DNA of 64,000 nt from Craterostigma plantagineum (GCA_027422505.1 JAPQWV010000050.1:4340001-4404000), one strand, 5' to 3'. Counted from the stretch's first letter, positions 12,494-25,316 are shown. Translations and numbers: made by a program. The notes: generated from the letters alone by a model not told the origin.

Positions 12494-15400
12494 ATGGCGA
12501 CGCGGAAGGGGATACTATCAGGTGGCAATGTCAAGAAGAGTAAAGTAATTGGATCTCGGGTCCATGTGGCAGTCGCTGTTGTCTTCCTCGCATTCATCGG
12601 TTTCACGGCTTTGTTCTTCGTTTACGGTGTGTTCTCCGACAAGTTTGGATTCTATGTTATTCCTGTTGTTCTGGTAATTTAGTATTCGATTTAGGTCTAT
12701 GGTGTGCCGTGCCTTTTATGAAGTGGCTTGGTTGTGTTTAGTTTTAGTCTTTGAAATATCGAATTGAGTTAGCTTATTTGGTCAAATTTTGGTTTTTTTT
12801 TGGACGGTGTTCTTTAATGCAAGTGATTTGGGAAAGGTGCGACTGAGTTGTGGTAGACGTTTGTTAGTTATGGTGTTCGAAGTTCAAGGCTGTTCAACTA
12901 GGATTTTTCCGTGCTTGATGGAGCTGAAGATTTTGTTAATTAATTGTTGGTTGAATCACACATTGGTGAAGTTTGCTATTTTGAATGTATTGATAGCCTT
13001 ATATATGAAGAATTGGGAAGCTTTGCAAAAGGTATGACAATATTTGACACGTGTTCATGGCACAGAAGTGGAAATAGTGATAGTAAATTGAATGTCAGTG
13101 TTACTTCGATTGCAAGCTGCCGTTACTGGTTATCGAGCTTTCAGTTTAGTTGTCTTATACTGTTCCCTTATCACACAGGAAAAGTGTGCTACCCTCATCA
13201 TTTTTGTGTGTCTGAACCTTGGCTCCTTGCAATAAATGAACCATCTACTGGGAAAACTGATTTTGATCCCTCCATGTAATGCAACAAAGCATATCAAGTT
13301 TCGATGGGAGCCTTTTTTGTGACTTTTGTTGTCCGTGCTCATACCCCTCATCTGCTATAATTTACTTTGTCCTTTGAATTTTTGTAGATCAAAAGGAAAA
13401 ATTTGGAGATTCAAGTAGTCAGGTAGGCTTCTTTGCTAATGCTAATTTTATTTTTATAATCTTGCTGACCTTTTGTCTTAACAAGAATACTGTTGCATAA
13501 CAGGGTCTTGGTTGGAGAGAGAAGCAGGCCTTGGAGCATCTTAAACCTCTATTGTCTAAAGAGGTAGTTGACGATTTAATAAGCATGCTCGTGCACTCTG
13601 AAATAGGCTCTTAACATCTTGCAATTGCTCCTGTTTCAGCTTATTGATGTCATTAGTGCTGGTGTTGAAGATCTAGGGCCTTTCAGTGTTGATTTTTTCA
13701 GAAAGAGTAATTTGTCAGCATCATGGAAATCTGTTGTGCAAGACCCTAGTGCTGACAAGACCACTTCTTCTGAGGTTTGCGTGCTAGGTATATAGCAAGT
13801 ATGTGTCTCTAATTGTACTTTACTGAATCTTTCTCTTTCTCATCTTCCAAAGTCAACTGAAGAAGCTTCAAATGCAAAGGACGAGACATCCAAAAGTACT
13901 TAATCATCTTTCAGTAAATTCTATAGATATGATGCTTAATTCACAATGAAATTGATAATTATTGAATCGAATTATTCGTCTTATCCAGCAGACAGTTCCG
14001 AATCTTTGGAGACACCCGCCATCCGGGCTAGGAGGGTGAGTAATATGACCGTCCTTAAGTGCTGTGGCTCTTTCCCTTTCTGCTATAGAAGAATGAATGA
14101 TTTCCATCTGCAAAAACCTTTTTTTTTTCCTCCTAAAAGTCTTCTCGAATAACTCGCAGCAACTGAGAGAAAAAAGACGCGAAAAACGTGCTGCTGATCT
14201 ACTAAAACAAGATGCTGAAGTGATCGTGAAGCTCGAAAATGCAGCCATCGAACGCTCTAAGTCGGTGGATTCTGCAGTTCTGGGGAAGTACAGCATATGG
14301 AGAAAAGAGAACGAGAATGAGAACACCGATTCAACTGTGCGCTTGATACGAGATCAAATGATCATGGCAAGGGTGTATGTAAGTCTTGCGAAAATGAAAA
14401 ATAACCTCCAATTGGCTAGTGAATTGCAGGCACGTATCAAGGAAAGCCAGCGGTCTTTAGGAGAGGCCACCACTGATTCTGACTTACAGCACAGGTAATA
14501 ATCATGTACTTGCATCTTTCATGGATCATCTATCATGAAATTGTTCTCTAACCTGTGAACTTATGCACGTGACAGTGCTCATGAAAAGATTAAACTGATG
14601 GGTCAGGCGCTTACTAAAGCTAAAGAGCAATTGTACGACTGCAATCTGGTCACTGCAAAGCTAAGGGCCATGCTGCAATCTGCAGACGAGCAAGTCAGAA
14701 GTCTGAAAAAGCAGAGCACTTTCCTCAGCCAACTTGCTGCAAAGACTATACCAAACGGGCTTCACTGTCTGGCCATGCGCTTAACGATAGAATACTACCT
14801 CCTTCCTCTAGAGAAAAGAAAGTTCCCAAGACTCGAGAATCTGGAAAATCCAAATCTTTACCATTATGCCCTCTTTTCTGACAATGTTCTTGCTGCTTCA
14901 GTGGTTGTTAACTCGACAATTATGAATGCCAAGGTACTGAGTTCCTTTCTCACCTTCCTTCTCTTTCATATGCAAACTATACATATGATCTCATATGATT
15001 TACGTTATATTTCCTGGATTAGGGTTACTCTAAATGCAGTAATGATGAATTAAGATAGATACACAATCTTACTCACACAGAGGGGGTTACCCATCATTGT
15101 AGTCAATTGTATGCATGTCTTTTCTGACAAGTTTCTGATTGACATGAAAATCTGAAATACCTTTTCGAGTGTCTGTTTTCCGACACGGGCTCCTGCAATT
15201 TTAGAATATAACATGCAAAAGATTGATTCCCTTACAACATAGCCATTGTTATCATGTTCGCAGGAGCCAGAGAAACACGTTTTCCATCTCGTCACTGACA
15301 AGTTAAACTTCGGAGCCATGAACATGTGGTTCCTCTTAAACCCTCCTGGAAAAGCCACGATCCACGTCGAAAACGTCGACGAATTCAAGTGGCTCAACTC

Positions 15401-16207
15401 TTCATACTGCCCCGTCCTGCGCCAGCTAGAATCAGCAGCCATGAAGGAATACTACTTCAAGGCTTCCTCTCATCCCAACACTCTATCCGCCGGTTCTTCG
15501 AATCTCAAGTACAGAAACCCAAAGTACCTTTCGATGCTCAACCACCTAAGGTTCTACCTCCCGCAAGTCTACCCAAAGCTCGATAAAATCCTCTTCCTCG
15601 ACGACGACATAGTCGTCCAGAAAGACCTCACTGGCTTGTGGGAAGTTGACCTCCGCGGAAAGGTGAACGGCGCAGTCGAGACGTGCGGCGAGAGCTTCCA
15701 CCGTTTCGACAAGTATTTGAACTTTTCGAATCCTCACATTGCCAAGCACTTCGACCCAAACGCCTGTGGGTGGGCTTATGGGATGAACGTCTTCGACCTC
15801 AAGGAGTGGAAGAAGAAGGATATAACCGGGATATACCACAAATGGCAGAACATGGTACGTCTTATTCCGTCTCGATATAGAAATCGTACATTTTTCGTTC
15901 CAAAATTAAGTTCATCGTATATTCTTTGTAGAATGAAGACAGAGTTCTTTGGAAACTCGGTACTCTGCCGCCAGGTCTCATTACATTCTATGGCCTCACA
16001 CATCCTTTAGACAAGTCCTGGCACGTCCTCGGCTTAGGTTACAATCCAAGCCTCGACCGCTCGGAGCTCGACAACGCTGCTGTCGTGCATTACAATGGAA
16101 ACATGAAACCTTGGCTCGAGCTGGCGATGAACAAGTACAAGGCCTATTGGACCAAGTACATAAAATACGACCATCCTTACATGAAGAGCTGCAAACTAAC
16201 CGAATGA
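12494..16207 (+). CDS. GAUT1: Polygalacturonate 4-alpha-galacturonosyltransferase (GAUT1-like)
   Basis: Ten exons: 12494-12626, 13388-13422, 13504-13563, 13640-13774, 13853-13895, 13989-14035, 14160-14494, 14576-14933, 15264-15854 and 15932-16207. Phases are consistent and give 670 residues, close to Arabidopsis GAUT1 (673). The enzyme adds galacturonic acid from UDP-GalA to homogalacturonan pectin in the Golgi. Residues about 23-45 form one hydrophobic anchor, typical of a type II membrane protein. A middle region with QLREKRREKRA and KSVDSAVLGKYSIWR matches the GAUT1 stem. The GT8 domain carries the metal-binding LFLDDDIVV (about 495) and HYNGNMKPW near the end. An in-frame ATG at 12464 could add ten residues; 12494 is preferred because it aligns with the short GAUT1 start. 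Exon 6 could begin at 13989 or 13992. The stop lies 219 bp from the stop of the convergent ATPase gene. Confidence 0.95.
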
Positions 16208-16426
16208 TTCTCAGACACGAAAAAGTTAAGGTAAAAAAAAAAAAAGCTTCCTCCCATAATGACCGTCGCCTAACACCCACTCCTCAATCGCGGGTTTATT
16301 TCTTTAACATTGTTGTTGATAAATTGCTTTCATTCATCTGTATTTGTGGGGAAAAAGATTGCACTGATTGTATTATTTAGTAGTAGAAAAATCTCTAAGC
16401 TGCGAAAATGTTGGGTTATTTTTCTT

Positions 16427-18568
16427 CTAAAACTTGTGTTCGAGAAACTCGATCAAACTCATGAGGGCGATTTGGGCGTCTTCGCTCTTCATGAGTTCCC
16501 CGGCGACTTCGGCTGGCGTGGCCTTCGCGCGAGCCAATAGCTCTTCGACTCTAGGAAAGAGGGCGTGGGGCTCGACGACTCTCAAGTAGTTGTAGGCGAG
16601 TATCTTGAACCCTTCGAACGTGCAATAGGACATTTCTACGTGCACGTCCATTCGGCCCGGCCTCAGCAACGCCGGGTCCAGACGGTCCTTGTGGTTCGTG
16701 GTGAACACTACGATTCTCTCGTCCCCACAGCTCGACCACAGGCCGTCGATGAAATTGAGAAGCCCAGATAGCGTTATCTGCACACACAAAAAAAGAAATC
16801 AATTTAAGGGCATTGTTAACTGCAAATTTTGCAATTTAAGGACACTAACTTTCAAAATCAAAACAATTTAAGGACACCAAGTGTCTAGAAACGTAATATT
16901 TGGCTTGAACTTTGACGCGTCTCCAGCACGTGTCGAATAATTTGGTAATGATGTCTGTGGCGTCAAACTGTTGCTTATTTGGAAATAAATTTGCACAACA
17001 CTTTTAGGACACCTAACTTACGAGCTTGTAATTTAAGGACAATGACTTTCAAAATTGAATCAGTTTAAGAACGCTAACTTAATTTAAAGGCCTAGGTTAG
17101 GGATTCTTAAACTGTCACCTACCTTACCAAAACAATTTACTGCTAATTAAGTTTCAGGCCCCAAAAGATGTTTTAAATTAGATTTTAGGCCCCTATCAGA
17201 AAATTTTTAAGGTAAATGACTCGATTATTGTAAAATTTAAAGATAAGGACCTAAAATTTACGCAAGTGTTATACAGTGCATATGAACTGGTATCGACTAT
17301 TGTTTGTGTTATTACAGAACAATGAAGTCGTACTGCAGAACGATGATAGTACTGTAGAACCATATGGTACTGCAGGTCCATGAAGTGGTACTATATGTTC
17401 ATGAAGTGGTACTAAAAAACACTTAAGTGTATCGGCCATTAAAACTAAAAAAAATCTGACGTAAGCATGAAACCTAAATGAACTTAGAGCTTGACAACAA
17501 ATTGCCCCAAAAATTTAGTCAACCCAAGTTTTACTACAAAACTATACTTTTATACCAACGATGTATGTAATGTATCAACGTTACCTTGTCATCCTCATTT
17601 ACTGCTGTAGCATTTTCGCTCTCTCTGCTCTGCAGCCCTACGTTGCAATCAATATCTTCGATGACAAGAATCGACCTATTCGCCGAGCCAATCAGCAACC
17701 TCCTAAGATCGCTATTACACTGAACCTCCCTCAAGTCCAAGTCATAGACGTCGAACTTGAGGTGGTTCGCCATGGCAGCAACCAAGCTCGATTTCCCAGT
17801 CCCAGGCGGTCCGTACAAAAGGTACCCTCTCTTCCAAGCTTTCCCAACCCTTCTGTAATAATCTCTCCCGCCCGAAAACCTATCAAGATCCTCGATTAGG
17901 CCCCTCTTCACGCTCGAATCCATGGCCATGGTATCGAAATTCGCCGGGTGGTTAAGACCCACGGAGCTCCAATAATCCGACCCATTGTAGTCCACCGTGT
18001 GCAGCCTCACTGATTTCGCTTCTTCTCTGATCTCCTTCGCTTTCTTTAGCACGTAAGGAAGGTAAGATTTCAGCGCGAGAGCCCTGTGCTTTTTGTGGCA
18101 GGTCAGCTCAAAGTACCTAAATTCGGGCCTTTTTAAGCTCTCTTTGCCGTTTCCTTTGATGGGGTTCGAGTGTAGGGTCCACCGAAATGTGACGCCGCCG
18201 TAGGAATCGACGATATCTTGGTGCTTGTCGACGGTGACGGTCATTTCCTTGTCTTTCTCTGGTTTGTGGGCCTTGATTCTGATCGTAGAGGGAGAGATTT
18301 TCGTGGATAGGTATGCGTTTGATGCTTGGAACATTTGGTTTGATGTTAAGCCGTCGGATTCTTCGAGGACGATGGTGAGCTGAGATGAGAGTCGGCCGGC
18401 GATTCTGCTGAGGTAGGAAGAGAAGCCGGCGGCGATATTTTCCGGGATGAGGTCGTTTGCTATGGTTTTGAAGAGGACGATTGAGCCCACGATTGAAGCT
18501 GCTGTTGTGAGCACTTTGCTCGACGAGGGCAGAGATTCGTAGGAAGAGGATGACATCATCGTCATCAT
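16427..18568 (-). CDS. BCS1-like AAA-ATPase (plant AATP1/At3g50940 clade)
   Basis: Two exons on the minus strand, 18568-17585 and 16777-16427, give 444 residues with GT-AG borders and phase 0. The N-terminus has a hydrophobic segment (about 20-36) followed by the plant AAA-associated domain. The AAA core has Walker A GPPGTGKS (253-260), Walker B ILVIEDID (300-307), and in exon 2 the conserved LLNFIDGLWS and RPGRMD motifs. Members of this clade sit in mitochondrial or ER membranes, and some are stress- or pathogen-induced; the substrate of this one is unknown. The 807-bp intron contains stretches with repeated TTTAAGGACAC motifs related to the MITE in the gammaCA intron. An alternative start is the second in-frame ATG a few codons downstream. 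Confidence 0.92.
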
Positions 18569-19048
18569 GTTGTGTTTTCTTCAGTGTTCTTTCTCCATGT
18601 TTTTTCGGGTTTTTTAAGGTTTTTTGCTCTTCCTTTGGAGCGAAATGTGTAGTGTGTTTCTTGGAGATCAAGATATTCGTAGGTGAGTCGGCTTTTACTA
18701 GGGCTTGCAATTATCTTATTGGGCTTAAAGCCCATATTCAAGAGCCTGTAATTGGGCTTTACTAACTACTATTGTGTATTGAATTACCATTATAATAAGG
18801 TGAATCGGTAGAAAATAGTCAATTGTAGAAAAAATTTGCAAGTCAGTACCCCCGTCAGAATTCTTTTATACAAGTACACATTCAACTGTGCGTACCATTT
18901 TCTCGGTCTTTATTTTTTGCGTACCACGTCACGCATTTATATAGTACTCATATATGGTATCTATATACGTTCGATACGGTACCTTGCGGCTGATTATATG
19001 ATGGTACCATTTTCTAGTTGACGTACCACTATACGTTTCTCTATTATA
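18569..19048. other. Upstream region of the AAA-ATPase gene
   Basis: No coding exon recognised. Contains the presumed 5' leader and promoter of the minus-strand ATPase gene. Confidence 0.5.
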
Positions 19049-19056
19049 CCTAAATG

Positions 19057-19752
19057 TAGGTGTGGGCATCGGGTCGGGTAGTCGGGTACCGGGTAGTTCG
19101 GGTTCGGGTTAAGATTTTCAATACCCGAACCCGACCCGATTTACGGCGGGTACCCGCTTGTCGGTTATATATCGGGTTCGGGTACCCTACGTCGGGTAGT
19201 CGGGTACCGATTTTTAATTAGAATATGACTAAAAATATTATAATTCAATAATATTAAAATATTCGTGTTATATATTAATATCACTTACAATATTTGGATA
19301 TTTTGTTTTCAATAAATATAATATATACATTGATATAAATTATCAGTTGTTAATTATACATTAATAAAAATTTGAGAATATATTTTAAATTTTTATGATG
19401 ATCTATACATTGATATAAATTATCAGTTGTTAATTATACACTTAAAATAAGAAACTAGTCGAAATATTATTTAAAACTTTAACATCACTCAAGTTATATA
19501 TTGATATATGTATTATATATGTTTTTAATGTATGTACAAAAACTAATAATTTTTTTTTAAAAAAAAATATATCGGGTACCCGAATAACTCGATCGGGTAG
19601 TAAATTACTACCCGATACCCGACCCGATTAACAACTATCGGGTATCGGGTTACCCGATATCCGAAAAATAACCCGAACTACCCGACCCGAACTACCCGAA
19701 CCAGATCGGGTTCGGGTAAAACCCAGATACCCGAACCCGAACGCCCAAACTA
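19057..19752. mobile_element. hAT-type MITE with CGGGT-rich inverted ends
   Basis: Eight-base target duplication CCTAAATG at 19049-19056 and 19753-19760. The ends (TAGGTGTGGGCATCGGGT, and TAGTTTGGGCGTTCGGGT read from the right) form imperfect inverted repeats rich in CGGGTA and CGGGTT. The about 350-bp middle is very AT-rich and non-coding, with a duplicated TTGATATAAATTATCAGTTG segment near 19330 and 19410. An 8-bp duplication points to the hAT superfamily. Confidence 0.85.
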
Positions 19753-19760
19753 CCTAAATG

Positions 19761-20060
19761 TGTGATATGATGTACCTTGCAGCGGGGCAGGTACCAATGT
19801 GTAAAAATTTATTCTGACCGGTACCTCCACGTAAAAAAAGATTGCAAAGTACTGATTTGTCAATGGTTTATATTACCGGGTATTTTTATGTAAAATCTCC
19901 TTGTTAGAATTGCCATTATAATAAATGGAAGTCTTTAATTTGAACTTCGATCCTTCCTTGAAGGGAAAGAAAACCCATCTTTCTTCACATACTACAATAC
20001 ACAGAAGCTGAGCTAAGACTAAACGCAGGTCATTTCCAAATCCTTCGAAGGAGTAAAACG
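19761..20060. promoter_or_regulatory. Upstream region of PAF1
   Basis: About 300 bp between the MITE and the PAF1 start codon. No other gene recognised; presumed promoter and 5' leader. Confidence 0.4.
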
Positions 20061-21653
20061 ATGTTTCGCAATCAGTACGACACGGACGTGACGACGTGGT
20101 CCCCCGCCGGGAGATTGTTTCAGGTGGAGTACGCAATGGAGGCGGTGAAGCAGGGCTCGGCGGCGATCGGGCTCCGATCGAAGCGCACGTGGTGCTCGCC
20201 TGCGTCAACAAGTCGGCGTCGGAGCTGTCGTCACACCAGAAGAAGATCTTCAAGGTCGACGACCACATAGGCGTCGCCATCGCCGGGCTCACCGCCGACG
20301 GAAGGGTTCTGTCGCGGTACATGAGGAATGAGTGTATTAATTACTCGTACACGTACGAGGCTCCTTTGCCCGTGGGGAGGCTCGTTGTGCAGTTGGCCGA
20401 CAAGGCTCAGGTTTGTGCTGGTTTTTTTTCTACTTTGTTTCTTAGGGCATTTTAGTAGGTAGGTCTGCGATCTTTAGTTGATTTTTGATTTTGTTACAAG
20501 CTTTAGCTTGGCGGTTTACGTGTGCTGATTTTCCAGAAATGCAAAGTTTTTCGAAATCAGAATGTGCTTCCACTTAGAGGGACTTAAGATACGCTACTGT
20601 GTCTCGTTGATAGGCAAAAATGAAGGTAGATTCTAATGGGGAATTCTCGCCTATCCCATTCTTAGTGGTATGAGATAACTTATATAGGGGAGATCGTGAC
20701 TTTCGCATTTGTGTTGATGGACAGTCAGATTGAGGTATTTCGATCATATATAGATATTTGTATTGGTTATGAATCTTGGGAATTTAACCTGTTTGATTTG
20801 CTTGTTCGTGTGTGGAGAACACGAAGGAAAGATTCCATTGGTTGCCTTTCCTTGCCGAATCTTTGTCCAATAGGCGATGTGAATTATTTCGTTTACGTCG
20901 TTCTATTTTCTGTCGGTGCTAATGAAAACAATATTCAGAAAATTTGCATATCTACCATGCGCACTAGAATTCAAACTTTTGAATTAAGTTTTGTTTATAC
21001 GTTTTTCTTCTGTGTGTATGAGTTTTGATTTGATAAGGAAATAGAGTTGAATTAGTAAGAAGGAATTGTATGATTACCTTTTGATAATCGAAACCTGGCA
21101 TCTTGAACGATACGGTCAATATCTGATAACGATGTTCAGTTACAAAATTGAGCTACCTTTACAATCTTATCTCCTTTCAGCTCAGTTGAATCCCGAGATT
21201 TTCGTTCATCCCTCCGTAAATTTTCTGAATCAATCTCAGGTCTGCACACAGCGCTCGTGGAAACGACCCTACGGCGTCGGCCTTTTGGTCGGCGGCCTTG
21301 ACGAGGGCGGGGCCCACCTATACTACAACTGCCCGAGCGGAAACTACTTCGAATACCAAGCGTTTGCCATTGGGTCCCGCTCGCAGGCTGCAAAAACCTA
21401 CTTGGAAAGAAAATTCGAAGCGTTCGCAGAGTCGTCGAGGGACAACCTCGTAAGAGAAGCACTGTTCGCCCTAAGGGAGACATTTCAAGGGGAGAAGCTC
21501 ACGAGCTCCACGTGTACGGTTTCCATCTTAGGAGTCGGCGAGGCGTTCAGTGTTCTGAGCCAAGAAAATGTTCAGAAGTTGATCGATGAGTTTGAAGTTG
21601 TCGGCGAAGAACAGCCGCCAACAAATGCTGATGAGACTCCGATGGATATTTGA
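20061..21653 (+). CDS. PAF1: 20S proteasome subunit alpha-6 (alpha type-1), one-base frameshift in exon 1
   Basis: Exon 1 is 20061-20410 and exon 2 is 21240-21653. It encodes an outer-ring alpha subunit of the 20S proteasome. The start [15 protein letters not shown] and the N-terminal gate segment [16 protein letters not shown] are typical. Exon 2 begins [16 protein letters not shown] and ends DETPMDI. Near 20183 the frame breaks: the sequence after LRSK continues correctly ([26 protein letters not shown]) one base out of frame. Exon 1 is 350 bp where 351 would keep the splice phase, so a single base is missing. With it the protein would be 254 residues, somewhat shorter at the C-terminus than the about 278 of Arabidopsis. 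As written the gene makes only a short truncated peptide. A sequencing error or a recent null allele are both possible. Confidence 0.9.
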
Positions 21654-22570
21654 TTTTTCGAGAGGTCTGAGTTTTACGGTTCCCGAAAATGAGCGTTGCT
21701 TCGCCGAGGCTTACGGCTCTTGGGATCTTGGTGATTCTCTGTGTTTGTCATGTTTTTAAACTTGAGTGAACTTCTGTAATCTTTGTGATGCCACTTGAGA
21801 TTGTTATTTTAGTCCTAAGACTTTTGCAAAATTTATTTTTCGTACTCTTATTGATCTTCTATTCAAAATTCGTCCAGTATGTTTACTAGGCATATTTTTA
21901 TGATTTATATGATCTATTTATCATTGATATCATTCACACTACATAAATTGACGTTTCTTGTTGAAGCAATCTTACTTTTGCTGCCGGGAACAAGGCAAGA
22001 AATGGCCGGAAAAGTTACAAATTTGAATATTTATGACTGAATTGTGTAAAAATATGGATCTAGTTTTGAAGATAAGGGGGCGAAAAATAAATTTATTGAA
22101 AAAATATAGCACTAAATTTGAATTTACTCAACAATTATTAAAACTTAGTACATAAGCACATTCTATGTATAAGAAATTAATTTGAGGATAGTTGTAATAT
22201 TTATCATTATTATGGGTAAATTGTAATTATTATTGACACACCAAATTAATTAGATGACTCAAAGTCTCTCTCACTTAATAAAATAAGATAATTTGTTCAC
22301 GTTTCGACCAACAATATGAATATGAAATATCCAAATCCAAAGATTTATCGCATACATATATCATATCAGATAACAGGAAAAATCCATGTAATGGCATAAC
22401 ATAACTCAGTGCAGATATTTCGGACTGCAAAAATGAAAAAAATGAACACGAACCAAAAGCAAAGATGAAAATCCCATCTCAGAAATCATTCCTTTTTCCA
22501 GCCTTATTGAAAAGGGAAATAAATACGAATTTCATTTCGCGCCAACGGAAAATCCAACAAAAAAACTCTC
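21654..22570. other. Intergenic, between PAF1 and gammaCA 3' ends
   Basis: Tail-to-tail spacer, AT-rich. No coding exon or structured repeat recognised. Confidence 0.5.
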
Positions 22571-23312
22571 TCATTGGACGGCTTTCTGAGGTTTTTCTGG
22601 GAGAATGTTATCGGGAAGGACGAGCTCGGGGGGAGTTTCGCGGACAACTCCGATCATGGAGTCGTACTCTTCATCTCTGCGCGCAAACTTCTTTCTCAGC
22701 ATCTTCTCATATTCGATCTCCTCGAAAGACTTCTCGTTCTCAGCTGAGTGCACCTTCGCAAGGTTTACGTAGTTGGTCGCAGATTGGGCGATGAACGCAA
22801 TCTCTTCTTCGCTGAGCTTCCTTAGGAACTTGGCTGGATTACCGGCCCATATCTGTTATCATGTAAGAAGTTAAGAATACATCGTTTTATGTGCGAAAGC
22901 GAGACACATAGTATATATAAATAGAAGAGGGTACATCGTTTTCGTACTCTTATTGACCTTCATTCAAAATTCCCCCAGTATGTTTCAAAAAATTGAAGTG
23001 ATTTATGGGCACAATGCAGACATAATATTTTTACTGCAACTTCAAAATGTGATTTGCACGAAATAATTTGAGGATAAACACTACGTCACCAGAATTGCTT
23101 ATTTGGGGAAAAATCCTACGCGACAGTTCCATGACACCCAACTTCAAGGGTTGCAATTTAACGGCACTACCTTTCATAATTGAAGCAATTTAAGAACAAC
23201 AAATTAGAATTCTGAAGCATTGTATCCCTAAATTGCTTCAATTTTGAACGTTAGTGTCCTTAAACTGAAACCCTATAAGTTGGGATGTCATGAAAGTGTC
23301 ATTTCCCCTAGT

Positions 23313-23379
<67 letters not shown>

Positions 23380-25316
23380 CGCCAGAAGGGACCCTTGTGT
23401 TCTGCCTGACAAGAGATCCCGCGGCAACCATGGCGTGTTTCTCGACAACCACTCCGTCGAGAAGAGTGGCTCCCATTCCAACAAAGGCCTCGTCCTCAAC
23501 CGTGCACCCATGTACAACCGCACTATGGCCTACAAGTGCGTTCAGCATTTTTTACGTTTCAATTTGGAGGTGATTGTCAATATATAGATCGATGTTAAGA
23601 GAAAAAAAGGATCGAAGCACTCACCGATGGTGACGTTATTCCCGATAATAGTAGGCAGCACTTTCCCGCTAAGGTTAGATTTAGCCACGTGCACCAAAGA
23701 GTTGTCCTGTATGTTGGTCCCCGACCCAATGCTGATGCTGTTCACATCGCCTGCGTGTACATAGTTGTAAAAGGGGAATTTACTGTTTGAAACGAGTGTA
23801 ATCTAAAGAAACGAGATTTTTCGAACCAAGTACTTACCACGAAGGACAGACCCGTACCATATTGATGACCCACGGCCAACTTGGACATCGCCGATAACGG
23901 AGGCGCTAGGAGCAATAAAGGCGTCTTTGTCAACCACGGGAGATTTGTCGAAGAGGTTCATCAAAGTACGGTGCCTAGAGACTTAAAAAAAAAATTAAAT
24001 ATTAGTGAGATGAAGGAGATTTAGTGTAGTATAGGTCGAGTCATGCTAGGCCAAAGAATCATGGCTAGCAGGCAATTACTTATGCAATGTAGTCATAATT
24101 AAAGAATCATACTATGAACTGCAACATCCATGAATGAATGCTGTGTGGCTACCAAAGGCCAAGGCACAATGCAGAAATCATTAAGGGCACGTTTATACAC
24201 TGCCACCCGTCAAGAACTTGTATGATTCTTGAGTCTCTTTTATGCGTATTTTAGTTTTTACAACTGAACCTTACATGAAGACCCATACCACGAGAAAAGG
24301 AATCACGATGTCTTTCGGATTATTGTTCTAAACATATCTAGCATAGGTTGACATGACGATAATCTTTCGATTCTGAAGCGTGTGCCTCATAGGGGTAGCT
24401 TAGGACATTGATATTACATATAAGCTTCAGACGTTGAGATTCCTCAGACTGGGAAACAATGGTTGGTTAAACGATGAAGGTTAGAATTTCCGTCTAATCA
24501 ACAGTCAATGATATATCTATAAACATTCTACATTACGATGAATTTCTGGCTACACATCTCACCTTTCATCTACTCTAGTCCAGAGAATTCAGTGCCACTC
24601 AAAGGCATATCATAGGCATAACAACGACCAGAAAAGAAATGCCTTTCACTGCATTGTCTCAAAAGTTCAAAACGATTTCGCCACTCCTTCGAGTTATGAT
24701 ATTATTACGACTTAAGTACCTCCACAAAAATGATTACCTCAGAACTAACATAACAGGCAACTTTCCGGACAAATTATTTCATGGCCTCTCAATCAAGAAC
24801 ACAAGCCAAGATCAATCATCAAGAGCCAATAATACCCATAGAAGCTGAATTGTCTTGCACTAAAATCCAACTCTAAGTCTCTATCTTCAAACTGAAAATC
24901 AAAGCTGCTACCTACATAGATTATCCCATAGGACTATTCAAATGAATGCACAATTCAGCTCGGCCAAACTCGTTTGCACCTTCAACAAGCCAAAAGAATA
25001 AAATGCAAGAATCGACACGAAAACCCCTAAATGCAGCACATATGAAAACTCAATTAGGTCCGCGGTCAAATTACATTTCGCACGCACAAATTCAACAAAA
25101 AGCGGAAATTAACGAGTAATCGGAAGCGATTCAGCAAATGCGAGTAATGGTATCATCCCAGAAACGATCAATCGAGAAAAATCAAAGCAAACAACACTCA
25201 CGCTGCTCCTGGAAATAGTAATTCCCTTGGAGGCGACAACCGAGTCGATCCATGGCTTGTCCCGTCTCTCTAATCCAATTTCCCAAGGTATACACAGCTC
25301 TTCCTAGACTTCCCAT
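22571..25316 (-). CDS. Mitochondrial gamma carbonic anhydrase (complex I subunit)
   Basis: Five exons on the minus strand: 25316-25202, 23981-23838, 23750-23625, 23529-23378 and 22852-22571. Phases fit and give 272 residues. Plant gammaCAs form the matrix-side carbonic anhydrase domain of mitochondrial complex I and are needed for its assembly. The left-handed beta-helix region (about 55-200) is present, and all three zinc-ligand histidines of the active type are kept: H107 in LVHVAK, H130 in TIGHSA and H135 in VVHGCT. The C-terminal ETPPELVLPDN motif is typical. It is closer to gammaCA1/2 than to the gammaCA-like proteins. Intron 1 (1,220 bp) contains a 70-bp segment (24845-24914) that also occurs as coding exon in MTF. 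Intron 4 begins with an unusual GTCTCTCT donor inside a CT microsatellite and holds a MITE. Exon 1 and its promoter were copied, inverted, to 31298-31412. Confidence 0.95.
23105..23308. mobile_element. Short foldback MITE in gammaCA intron 4
   Basis: A 204-bp element. The left arm starts GGGGAAA and runs through CATGACACCCAACTT and AATTGAAGCAATTTA; the right arm has the complementary blocks in mirror order (TAAATTGCTTCAATT, AAGTTGGGATGTCATG, TTTCCCC). Target duplication was not resolved. Degenerate relatives with TTTAAGGACAC motifs lie in the AAA-ATPase intron near 16800-17090. Confidence 0.75.
23315..23376. repeat. (GA)31 microsatellite at a 5' splice site
   Basis: A 62-bp GA run on the plus strand, which reads (CT)n on the gene strand. 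It sits directly against the exon 4 end of the gammaCA gene, so the intron starts GTCTCTCT. Confidence 0.95.
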
